A stretch of DNA of 64,000 nt, taken from Adineta ricciae. Its lineage: Eukaryota; Rotifera; Eurotatoria; Adinetida; Adinetidae. Below the pieces are notes generated by a model that was not told where the DNA came from, did no database searches, and saw only the letters and a list, made by a program, of their open reading frames with translations. The number at the start of each line of letters is the position of its first letter. Positions within the stretch are counted from its first letter, which is position 1. Both the position numbers and the translations under genes were made by a program. Below are positions 30,755 to 41,753 of this stretch, piece by piece. The DNA lies in contig CAJNOJ010000185.1 in assembly GCA_905250025.1 (NCBI GenBank), positions 1 to 64,000 on the forward strand, in the 5' to 3' direction.

Positions 30755-33630
30755 CTTATCTGAAAAATGCAACATTTTGAACAATAATTGTTGAAAAACA
30801 ACAAATCTAAATAAGAATGTAACAAAAAAAAAGCACCTTTGATTCTACAGAAATATTCGATAGATGAGAAAAACAGAAAAGAACCGAGAAGATTATCTGA
30901 CAATGTTTTGATTTACATTTAAAAAAAAACAAACAAAAAAGTTTGTTTTTATCTGACATTGGAATGATTTGTGAAGTATCTGAATTTAACAAATGAAATA
31001 AATGAATAAAAGACAAAGAAGAAAAAAGATTTTATTCATTTTCATATTTGGCGATTTTGCATAATAAAAATTGAATTCTTCTAAATCGATAAATACATTT
31101 CGACCATCATCATAACGAATTGGACAATCATCATCTAATATTCAATGAAAAATCAACAAATTCTTTTCTCATTTACAATAAGATTAACTTACGAATACGT
31201 TCCGATTCAAGAAGTGTCACAGCAAGATCAGCACCATCTTCTGGCCGATAACTTTCCGATGTTTGATTAAAACCACAAGCTGAACCTGCCGATCTCGATA
31301 ATGTAATTGTAGTTAAATCTCTTCTTTCATAAACCCAACATTTGTAATTTATATATGGATCATCACGATCATAAGTTACCATCATTGATCGTGAATCTTC
31401 TCTCCAATAACCCGCACATTGATAAATATAATCAGGTTGTTCATAAACACCAATTGGTGTTCCATACGGATCTAATTGTCGACAATATTCACGATCAGCA
31501 AACATTGACTTTGTTTGATCACCACAAATTGTCCATTGTGAAACCATATATCTCGGATCACAAGTGATATACCAACCGTGATCACGTGGACGTGGAGTTA
31601 CACCACCACGAATACGTGTTTGAATGAGAGAACTGGGTTGACCAACTTGTTTAAATGTCCACATACCAGTAAATGGACATTCGATTGGTGCGGGTGGATC
31701 CAAAACAAATAATTGATATTTCCAGTTGGTATCACCACCGAAACTTGTCCATGAACAAACTTCATAGAAAGGATCACGATTTGGAAATAATTTGTATAAA
31801 TTTGCCATAAAAGATTTTGATTTTCGATATCGAAGAATATTATGATGACGATCTTTGAAATCGAAACAAATATAATAAGAAAAACATTCACCTTTCGTAA
31901 CCGCTTTAACCAGATATTGACTTCTTGATGTTTGTTGACAAACATAATATGTTTCCCGTAGCCAACCGCGATTATTAACTTTTGCTGTTTCGTGAATATG
32001 TGTGGCATTGATCAATACACGTGCGTTAACATTTGCTGTATTAATCCATTGTCCAGTTAAATTACTCGGGAAGAAACATGAAGCAACTGGCTACAAATAT
32101 TCAATTTTCTTTGAAGAGAACTTGAAAATGAAGAAACAAAACGAACCTCTTCTGGAATTACAGGTGAAATAATAATTTTTTCTGGTCCATCTGTTGGACT
32201 ACTCAGAGATGAACATTCAGCAAAAAGAGATTTGGCGAACCATTGTGGTTGATCTTGTCTTGTTAACATACAACGAAATTTATCATACCAACGTTCTGAA
32301 CCCACACGTTCATTTGCAATAGCAGTAATAATATTTCCATCAGGTGTTGACCACGATCCCAAACATTGATTTAATTGATCAGCATCAAATGATGATGTTA
32401 AATATTTACAATAACCATATCTCATTCGAAAACGTTCATTAACCGCTTCGAACGGTGTACCAGGATCAGGACATGAAACTAAACGTGATGATGGATTATC
32501 ACAAATACCGATTCCACCTTCACGAAATTCATAAGTGAAATGATATGTTCCGTAAATCGTTGCACGACATTCTTCTGCTGAATATGTTTTTGCTGAAAAA
32601 AAAAAGAAAGGAGAATTATTTGAAAAGGAAAAAGAAGAAGAAGAAGAGAAACGTACAAAATAAAGTATCAAATTCCGCTTCCTGATTAATACTTGCACAA
32701 AGTTCTTGATAATTCATCTGATTTGTTACTATTGATGTAATTTCATTGCATTCACTTTTTCTGGTTTGAAGAATATTTCTTGTTCGATTATAAATTTGAA
32801 AACATTGATAACAAGACTTCTCTCTTTGAAAAAGAAAATGAATTAAAATAGAAAAGATTTCAATTTCTCACTTGTCACGATAAATCAATTGAAAATGATG
32901 TTTTGACGAATGATCAAAAGGATTTTCTCTCCATTCAAGATTGATACATTCACCCAATGCATGATTATCAAGAATTGTGATAATACTCGCTGTTGCACCA
33001 AGACCTGATTGACGACGATAGTAAAGTATATCAATATCTCCATTATCTTTAAATGATGTGTGAGTTTCAAGACCATTTTCATATGAATAATATTCTCCTA
33101 AGATTGGACGATCAAATGTACAACGAAGTTGACTTTTCACTAAAATAAATCATCAAAAATCAATGTCTTTTCCAATTATTTGACAAACCTGTTTGTTCAC
33201 TGAATATCACCAAGAAAAGAAACATCAACTGTCTTGTTGATGTTAACATCTTATCTGAAAAATGCAAAAATTTTGAACAATAATTGTCGAAAAACAACAA
33301 ATCTAAATAAGAATGTAACAAAAAAAAAGCACCTTTGATTCTACAGAAATATTCGATAGATGAGAAAAACAGAAAAGAACCGAGAAGATTATCTGACAAT
33401 GTTTTGATTTACATTGAAAAAAAAAACAAACAAAAAAGTTTGTTTTTATCTGACATTGGAATGATTTGCGAAGTATCTGAATTTAACAAATTAAATAAAT
33501 GAATAAAAGACAAAGAAGAAAAAAGATTTTATTCATTTTCATATTTGACGATTTTGCATAATAAAAATTGAATTCTTCTAAATCGATAAATACATTTCGA
33601 CCATCATCATAACGAATTGGACAATCATCA
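30377..33630. repeat. Direct tandem duplication, unit about 2.5 kb
   Basis: 30377-30990 and 32872-33487 are near-identical over exons 1-2, the promoter region and the 3' tail of the next gene. That includes the palindrome-like AAACAAACAAAAAAGTTTGT near 30930 and 33425. The offset is 2495 bp at the start codons. Confidence 0.85.
30986..33249 (-). CDS. Secreted Cys-rich, probably GPI-anchored protein, array copy 2
   Basis: Exons 33249-33189, 33139-32872, 32823-32657, 32592-32147, 32090-31193 and 31134-30986 again total exactly 1989 nt, 662 residues. Exons 1-3 are virtually identical to copy 1. From the fourth exon on it is closer to copy 3. An extra 56-nt intron (32146-32091) splits the large exon after SPVIPEE, where copy 1 reads straight through. 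The tail differs from copy 1 (KMNKIFFLLCLLFIYFIC) but is still a plausible GPI signal. The start-to-start distance to copy 1 is 2495 bp, and the intergenic DNA is duplicated with the gene. The role is unknown; a surface or secreted binding protein is suggested only by architecture. Confidence 0.8.
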
Positions 33631-35665
33631 TCTAATATTCAATGAAAAATTAACAAATTCTTTTCTCATTTACAACAAGATTAACTTACGAATACGTTCC
33701 GATTCAAGAAGTGTTACAGCAAGATCAGCACCATCTTCTGCTCGATAACTTTCCGATGTTTGATTAAAACCACAAGCTGAACCTGCCGATCTTGATAATG
33801 TAATTGTAGTTAAATCTCTTCTTTCATAAACCCAACATTTGTAATTTATATATGGATCATCACGATCATAAGTAACCATCATCGAGCGTGAATCTTCTCT
33901 CCAATAACCCGCACATTGATAAATATAATCAGGTTGTTCATAAACACCAATTGGTGTTCCATATGGATCTAATTGTCGACAATATTCACGATCAGCAAAC
34001 ATTGACTTTGTTTGATCACCACAGATTGTCCATTGTGAAACCATATATCTTGGATCACAAGTGATATACCAACCATGATCACGTGGACGTGGAGTTACAC
34101 CACCACGAATACGTGTTTGAATGAGAGAGTTAGGTTGACCAACTTGTTTAAATGTCCACATACCAGTGAAAGGACATTCGACTGGTGCAGGAGGATCCAA
34201 AACAAATAATTGATATTCGATATCGAAGAATATTATGATGACGATCTTTGAAATCGAAACAAATATAATAAGAGAAACATTCACCTTTCGTAACCGCTTT
34301 AACCAGATATTGACTTCTTGATGTTTGTTGACAAACATAATATGTTTCTCGTAACCAACCACGATTATTAACTTTTGCTATCTCATGAATATGTGTAGCA
34401 TTGATCAATACACGTGCATTAACATTTGCTGTATTAATCCATTGTCCAGTTAAATTACTCGGAAAGAAACATGAAGCAACTGGCTAAAAAATATTCTATT
34501 TTCATTGAATAGAACTCGAAAATGGAGAAACAAAACGAACCTCTTCTGGAATAACAGGTGAAATAATAATTTTTTCTGGTCCATCTGTTGGACTACTCAA
34601 AGATGAACATTCCGCAAATAAAGATTTGGCAAACCATTGTGGTTGATCTTGTCTTGTTAACATACAACGAAATTTATCATACCAACGTTCTGAACCAACA
34701 CGTTCATTTGCAATAGCAGTAATAATATTTCCATCAGGAGTTGACCACGATCCCAAACATTGATTTAATTGATCAGCATCAAATGATGATGTTAAATATT
34801 TACAATAACCATATCTCATTCGAAAACGTTCATTAACGGCTTCGAACGGTGTACCAGGATCAGGACATGAAACTAAACGTGATGATGGATTATCACAAAT
34901 ACCAATACCACCTTCACGAAATTCATAAGTGAAATGAAATGTTCCATAAATTGTTCGACGACATTCTTCTGCTGAATAGGTTTTTACTAAAAAAAAGAGA
35001 ATTGAAATTGAAGGGAAATCAAATCTCCAAAGAAAAACTTACAAAAAAGTGTGGTGAATTCACTTTGATCATCAATTGTTTGACATAAATCATCAAAATT
35101 CATTTGATTTGAATCTAAAGATGTTGTATCTCCACATGAACCTTAACAAAAGATTATTTTCTCATTTGTTTTCTCAAAATGTTTTCAGTTTGAAATACTT
35201 TTGCGAATTTGATTAATATTTCTCGTTCGATTAAATATTTGATAACATTGAAAACAAGATTGAGATCTTAAAAATGAAAATAAACACAAATATGGAAAAA
35301 GAAATGTAAATCACTTGTCTCGATAAATAATTTCATAATAATTTTGTCTTTTTGTTAATTTAAAACATTCACCTAAATCTTCATTAACAAGAAGACCACC
35401 CGTATCTTTTCTTGTTGCACCTGCACCAGTTTCTCTTCGATAAAATCTTCTTTCAATATCTCCATTATCTTTAAATGATGAATGTGTTTCAAGACCATTT
35501 TCATACGAATAAAATTCTCCTATTAATGGACGATCAAATGTACATCCAGGAACACAATCTATGACAAATACAAGGTTTTTTTTTAGCTTTTGTTTAACAG
35601 GAAAAGTTATACGAACCATTAAAATAAAAGAAATTGAATAAAAGAAAGATAAAGAAGAGAAACAT
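33483..35665 (-). pseudogene. Array copy 3, broken by a 104-bp deletion
   Basis: Exons 35665-35617, 35558-35315, 35266-35199, 35141-35043, 34986-34541, 34483-33690 and 33631-33483. The signal peptide (MFLFFIFLLFNFFYF) and the first Cys block (CTFDRPLIGEFYSYENG) are present but diverged from copies 1 and 2. The SCFQC exon is divided by an additional intron at 35142-35198. Exons from 34986 downward are close to copy 2, but the large exon is 794 nt instead of 898: 104 bp are missing at about 34215. This removes the segment around SKSFMANLY ... EVCSWTSFG and shifts the frame. All other boundaries are intact, so the loss of function looks recent unless it is an assembly deletion. Confidence 0.75.
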
Positions 35666-36561
35666 AATTGTTTGTTCGAAGAAATATTCAATGAAAAATG
35701 TTCAATCGATCAATCAGCCATATTTTTTTTTCAAATTGAATCAATGAAAAGAGACTCTATGTACAGGTAAAGGTCAACCTGGATAGATGGCATTCTTTTC
35801 GAATTTCATTCGTTGAAATTCTTTTTTCTTTCTCTCAGGTGACGAACGAACAAACGGACAAATGAAGAAAGAGGAAAGAAAAAAGAAATTCTTTTCTCTT
35901 TCAACTGTATAAATTGACAAGAGAAAAGAAACGACGACGAGAACTCATAAAACTTTCTTTTTATGATCTGCAATGATGATATTTCATCTTTAACATTGGA
36001 TTTTTTTTGAAAAATATCAATCGATGATCATCTACATGGTTTCTTTTAGAGAAAATGTCAAAATTCATAAAGAAAAACAATTTAATCTTTTGAAAAAAAA
36101 AAGATATTTGAAATAAATATTTAATAGATAAGAGAAAGAAAAACGCGTCATCTGTTATCGGATTTGATGTTCTTGAAAACAAATTTTTATTCATGAGGAA
36201 AGAATTTCTATGTGAAACATTTTGGAAATTTCTTCTTTGATTTTCATCAAATTTTTTCGTCTTCAGCGATCAATTAGTTTATTGTAGAATTAACAAAAAA
36301 CATTTTCATAATAAAATATTCTTTGCAAAGATAATTTATTTATGGAAATTGTTCATTATTATGAAATAAGAAGAAATTGAATTTATCATTTCGAACCAAT
36401 CCAATGATCAATTTGCTTTTTAGTTTTTTTTCTTTTTCAAAAAGAAAAACAAAAAATGTTTGACATCATCATAAGCGGATTTTTACGTCGTTAGGTTTTT
36501 TTTTTACGGAGAAAAATAAGACCAGAAAAAATCCAAGGAGACGTGAGTTATCCGGTATTTG
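35666..36561. other. Spacer upstream of the array
   Basis: No gene is supported. Promoter elements for array copy 3 are expected here; none are distinctive. Confidence 0.4.
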
Positions 36562-36661
36562 NNNNNNNNNNNNNNNNNNNNNNNNNNNNNNNNNNNNNNN
36601 NNNNNNNNNNNNNNNNNNNNNNNNNNNNNNNNNNNNNNNNNNNNNNNNNNNNNNNNNNNNN
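36562..36661. other. 100-N scaffold gap
   Basis: One hundred consecutive N, the conventional placeholder for a gap of unknown size. Confidence 0.99.
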
Positions 36662-37547
36662 AAATGAGACTTAGATAATTCGTTATTTTACAAAAATTAA
36701 TTATCATAAAGATAAAAATAGCTGTAAAAGATTTTATTTGAATCAATTCTTTTCATCAATATTCTGGATTTAGTTATTCATTTCTCATATTTTTCTCTTC
36801 TTTTTACAAATCAATCGATGAATTTTTTAATAATATTGTTAGATTAGTATTCTATCTATGTAATCAATTAAATAAGAAAAAGATTGATTTAGTTAAGAAT
36901 ATTTTAATGAGATATTCGATAGAAGATGATCAATAAACACGAATGAGTAAATTCAGATAATCTGATTTTCTCCAAGTTATTAAAGATAATTAACAATATA
37001 TATATATATATCTATGTATGTTAAAAAGATCAAGATCATTTGAAATTCTATAAGATCTCATATCTTTTTCCTTACGATTCGAATTTGACTACGGTCTAAT
37101 TATCTTTTCTTCTTCTTGTCTGTCGATTTAATGATGATTTGATGAAAATGAAAGAGTTTTATTTCTCATCATAATTGATAAAAATTGAAGTTAAAGTTAA
37201 AACGGAAAGATTTAATAAGAAGAAAGATATTTTTCTTTTTCGAAGAGGAAAAAAAAAAGTCGAGTTTGTTATTCTCATTTTGTTCTTTATTCTTGATATT
37301 CTCATATAATGGATGTCATGATTGATTCGATGCATGAATGATCGCCTGAAGGAAAAACACATCTAAAATTTTTTATAGAAAGCATTCTCAAGAAGAGATC
37401 AAGATATTAATATCTATTTTTTCTTTTGTTTTCTTTTCTTTTTTCTTTTACTTAATATATTCTCATTCTTTTCGTTTGATTATTCAAGATTTCTACTGAT
37501 CTAAAACAATATCTTTTGAAATTTGATCTGAAAAAGAATGAGAAATC
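36662..37547. other. AT-rich spacer
   Basis: Contains a TA microsatellite at about 36999-37012. No gene is supported. Confidence 0.4.
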
Positions 37548-38730
37548 ATGTTTTCAAATTTTTCTCGTGAATTTCTTGTTCGATTCAGTGAAGATTATGC
37601 CCAAATTCATGGTCGTATTGTATTTCCCATAACAATTATTGGAATTTTAACAAGTATAGTGACAATTCTTATCTTAAATCGGAAAACATTTCAAACTCCA
37701 ACAAATTTAATTCTTCAACATGTGGCATTTTTTGATACAATTGTTTTATTTTCATATAATATTTATTCATTTTATTTTTATATTCTTCATGATCCAAATC
37801 CATTTGTGGGTCAATCCCAATTTTGGATACGTTTTGCCATCTTTCATTCAAATATTGGTGTCACAGCACATTCCATTGCTCTTTGGTTAACTTGTCTTCT
37901 TGCAATTGTAAGAATTTTCTCTAAAAAATTCTTTATGAAAAATCATTTTTTTTTTTATTTTTAAAGATTCGTTATACGATCATCTCAAAACCCAAACGAG
38001 TACAAATTAATTTTACACATGTAACAATTTTAATTTGGATTTTTGCTATAATTGTATGTTTATTAATGATTCCAAGTTATTTTGCATGGAGTGTTTCATC
38101 ATTTCCAGCATATATATATTCCTCCCGAACTTATATTCATCAAATTCTACAGAAACAGTTTATTGGATAAGTCAAGTAACAGGAAAAGGTTTAGAAAAAA
38201 TCTCTTTTGGAATTATCGCCATCTGTCTGAAAATTTCTCCAGTTATTATTTTAATTCTTTTCAGTGTTTTATTAATTTTAAATATTCGTAATGCACGAAA
38301 ATTACGTGAACGTCTTCGTCATCGTTATTCATCAATAAAATCTTCATCAAATTTCAAACGTGAATTACGAACAACAACAATGCTCGTTTTAATCACTTTA
38401 TGTACGGTTTTTGTTGAATTACCTCAAGGTTTATTATTAATTGCAATTGGATTTGATAAACAATTCTTTGTATTATATTCCCATTTAGGAGATTTTTGGG
38501 ATATTTCATCAATCATTTCATCATTTATTACATTTATTATGTATTGTTTAATGTCACAACAATTTCGAATGGAAATGATTTCACTTCTTTTACCCGAATT
38601 TCTAATACAAAAATTTCATTTAAGTACAAATAGAACTTCATTATCAAGACAAATTAGTTTAAAACCTATGAAATCACAAAATTCACCATCAAATATTCCG
38701 AAAACAAGAGATATTCCTACTGATCTTTAA
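37548..38730 (+). CDS. Rhodopsin-like GPCR with a 2-bp slip in a TA tract
   Basis: Exon 1 is 37548-37907 and exon 2 37967-38730, with a phase-0 intron of 59 nt. Seven hydrophobic helices are visible: IVFPITIIGILTSIVTILIL; NLILQHVAFFDTIVLF; SIALWLTCLLAI plus, after the intron, RYTIISKPK (R of a reduced DRY); TILIWIFAIIVCLLMIPSY; IIAICLKISPVIILILF; TTTMLVLITLCTVFVELP; and ISSFITFIMYCLMSQQF. The frame breaks in the TA run at 38111-38119: two bases fewer would join ...SVSSFPAYI to FLPNLYSSNSTETVYW, the extracellular loop before helix 5. So it is either a pseudogene allele or a microsatellite miscall. It is unlike the GPCR at 6.4 kb in detail and likely of the neuropeptide-receptor-like type. Confidence 0.65.
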
Positions 38731-38894
38731 ATATTTTTCTGTAATCAAAACAAAAATTTCTTTATTTTAATAAATGTTGTTCATTGTAAATCTTTTCTTT
38801 TCTTAGAATTCATAAAACACATCAAAATATTTCAATTTTATTGATATAATCACATTTTTGATATCTTATGAAATTTTCCAAGAGATATAAGAAT

Positions 38895-39533
38895 TTATTT
38901 TTGTCGATTAATGATCAAATATCCTCTTGACATTGATGCCATTTGATCATATGTTGAAATCATTTGAATTAAATGTTTAATTGATAACCAATGATGAGGA
39001 AATCTTTTATTATTTGGATCAAGAAGAAGTACATGATCAGTGATTGAATTAAAACCTCCAATAAGACAAAAATGTCCACTTTGATGAAGATAATCATTTT
39101 CTTTAATATGATATTGTCTCCAATAATTAACAATAAGAAAAATATCTTCACGATTTAAATCTCGTCGAAATTCTTCTTCAATTTTTTTATCTTGAGAATA
39201 TTTAATTTGAGAAGATATTCCATAATATTTTAAAACATTTGATAGATTTGTTAATGTGATTCCATTGAACATAAAATCTTTTGCAATTGTCGAATAAATC
39301 ATTTGTTGATTTGATTTTTCATTTGATAAGATTGTATTTAATAATGTTGATATACAAGCAATACCACAGAACGAAAGATGTTCTTGATATTGAAAATTTT
39401 CATGTAAATTATCATAAGATGAATGAAATGATTTAGAGAAAATTTCTTGTCCAATTGGAGAATCTAATGGAATTATTATTGATGTGTAATAAAGATCAAT
39501 TGGAAGATCAGTTCTTGACCAAGATTTTTCCAT
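38895..39533 (-). CDS. PCS: Phytochelatin synthase (gamma-glutamylcysteine dipeptidyl transpeptidase), catalytic domain
   Basis: Single-exon frame of 212 residues. Phytochelatin synthase joins gamma-Glu-Cys units from glutathione into metal-binding peptides, or acts as a glutathione peptidase, by a papain-like Cys-His-Asp mechanism. The catalytic Cys is C56 in HLSFCGIACISTLLN, the same number as in plant PCS1. The His is H154 in QSGHFCLIGGFN and the Asp D172 in LLLDPNNKRFPHHWL; the 18-residue His-Asp spacing equals that of the plant enzyme. GYLIINR near the end matches the family. The length equals the catalytic domain alone; the Cys-rich C-terminal domain of eukaryotic enzymes is absent. It is convergent with the GPCR (164 bp). 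PCS is patchily distributed in animals, so horizontal origin is possible but untested. Confidence 0.85.
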   Translation of the reverse strand: MEKSWSRTDLPIDLYYTSIIIPLDSPIGQEIFSKSFHSSYDNLHENFQYQEHLSFCGIACISTLLNTILSNEKSNQQMIYSTIAKDFMFNGITLTNLSNVLKYYGISSQIKYSQDKKIEEEFRRDLNREDIFLIVNYWRQYHIKENDYLHQSGHFCLIGGFNSITDHVLLLDPNNKRFPHHWLSIKHLIQMISTYDQMASMSRGYLIINRQK

Positions 39534-39664
39534 TTGAAAGATAAATATGGTGATTCATTTTGTCGAAAGGGAACAAATCGTTATTGATCTAGTAGATGTC
39601 ATTTATTCTTTCAAATAAAATCTGTTTCTATAGGTTTTTTTTTTATACAGAAAAATGAAAATAT

Positions 39665-40092
39665 TTACATGAATCGACGTAAACGATCAAAATCTGATTG
39701 TTTATGAAGAAAATCTACTTGATAATTCATTAAATATTTAAAGGAAATGTCTTCTTCTTGAAAATTCTCCTTAACAGAGAAGTTTAAATGATTAAATAAA
39801 AGAAATTCCTATGAAAAAACGATGAAAAAAAAAGTAAGAATTTGAATTTGATAGAAATTTTTACTTGTTCATTGAGAGGATTTTGTTTTAATAGTTGAAT
39901 AATATCATTTTCAAATGTATTCCATGATGATAAATGTGAAAGGGATAAAATTTTATAGGGTAAAACAAGATCCGTTACACTTTTTTCCAGAACATTCCGA
40001 AGACTTTTACCAACAATCGATGAAAAATCGCTTTCATCAAACGACTTTTCTTTGGACATGATCAATGAACTAATGAAAATGAACAAAATCAT
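39665..40092 (-). CDS. Small secreted or membrane-attached hypothetical protein, two exons
   Basis: Exons 40092-39865 and 39808-39665 (228 + 144 nt, phase 0) give 123 residues. The chosen Met starts MILFIFISSLIMS, a short hydrophobic leader; an upstream Met at 40128 has a basic extension and a downstream one exists at 40059. The body is amphipathic and charged (SDFSSIVGKSLRNVLEKSVTD, ENFQEEDISFKYLMNYQVDF). No family recognised. It ends 131 bp upstream of the phytochelatin synthase start, same strand. Confidence 0.5.
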
Positions 40093-41753
40093 CTTTTCTT
40101 TCTTGTTCGTTGAACTTCGTCTGTGCACTGAAGAGGTCGCTACTAGTACAAAATTATCAGGAGAGATATGATTAACATTTTGAGGTTCAAGAAGTCAGTT
40201 GTTTTTATTGTTCACAATGTACTCAGTGTGTCTAGTCGAATGGGAACAATCGGAATATGTTGAAAATGAAGCTTTAGATTTGTTTCATCTAACGTTGAAT
40301 ATGCAAAGTGTGACCATGTTGAAAAAAATGAAATGATTAACTTTTTTGGCCCATGGTCCCCACTATTTCCTGACCAAAGAGCAATTTGTGAATATGGCTA
40401 ATTTTTTTTGCATAAATCTACCATGTAAATAAAATATTTTAATTTCATCTGATAAGCATTTTAAAGCTTTTCCTTGTACATGGTTATTCAGTAACAAAAA
40501 GACGATGATACATTCATTATTTTTTTAAATAAATGGTAAAGATAGTCATGACCTAAAATCCAACAGGTTGACGAAATTTTAATTAAATTAATCTTTAACT
40601 TACGAATCCTGCAATGAATAAATGTTTCAAACTAAAAACGTGATTATTAATTTTTTCGCTATGTTATTTTGTACTTGAATTTAGTTCTTGAATTTGATGA
40701 TTCATTTTTTGAGATGTTATACTGTTCATTTCTTGGAAATGATTTCAAATGAGAACCATGATGTTTAGTCGTGGGGATATGATGCTGGATGGAAAGGAAA
40801 ATGATAAATCATCACGCTCACTGCCCATTGTATTTTCGTTAGATGGAAACTCTGGATGATTTGTACTGATTAATATTTCACCTCTAGTTGTACCTTCGAT
40901 CACTTCGTTTAACGAGTTGTGTTGAAAATGCTGATGATAATGAGTATAATCTGACATTACCCTTTTCTTATACTCTTGATTAAACAAAAGTTATTGTGAA
41001 GGAAACAAAGATAAATGTCCTCTATCGGCACATTCGTTTTCTATATTAAAAGTATAATAACATACGAAGGAATAAGAAATTGTATATAGCAAAGACGTTC
41101 GACAATGATTAATTTTAATGCAAAATTTGTATAAGATGTTCATACTTGAAAGAATGATGGAAGTACAAAAGTTGATCATCTTTGTTTCTTAGATGTATTA
41201 ATTTAACTATTTGGTTATGATTTCGAAACACATAACAAATATAAGAAATGTTAAGCGAAAGTTTTCCCTTCAATGATTCATCTGTAGATTTATGTTCTTT
41301 AAAGTTGCAAAGTAGTTTTATGTGATTTAAACGAAATAAAACACATTTGCATTCATATTGAAAACATTAGATGTTTTCTCAGAATCAAACCTTTCTTATT
41401 GATTTATAAAAAGGTATTGACATTGTTTGGACACTTTGATTTCATTGAATATAGAAACATAAACCATTTATTTTCTTATGGAATAGCATTTTGGTTATTG
41501 TGTAATCAGTTGAACTTTATTTTACTTGTGAACTTGAAATTTAATTTGTCAAAGTAACGAAAGAATAGATTGAATCTTTTAAATAAATTATTTGTATATT
41601 CATATCGATTGCTATGAACGGACATCTTATAAATCTAATATTTCAGTATATATAATATGATTTAACTTGTTTAATTAAAATGTTCTTTACTAATGATCCT
41701 TTATTGATACTTATGTCTTAAAATACTGATATCAACTTTCAAATAAAAAAAGT
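40093..41753. other. Spacer without a supported gene
   Basis: ORFs at 40745-40987 and 40991-41179 (minus) have no motif or splice support. Confidence 0.45.

Noticed and set aside
28939..32008. Antisense and alternate-frame ORFs inside the three-gene array
   Set aside because: They follow the spliced exons exactly and recur in each copy; the exon frames have signal peptides, conserved cysteines and matching phases, the shadows do not.
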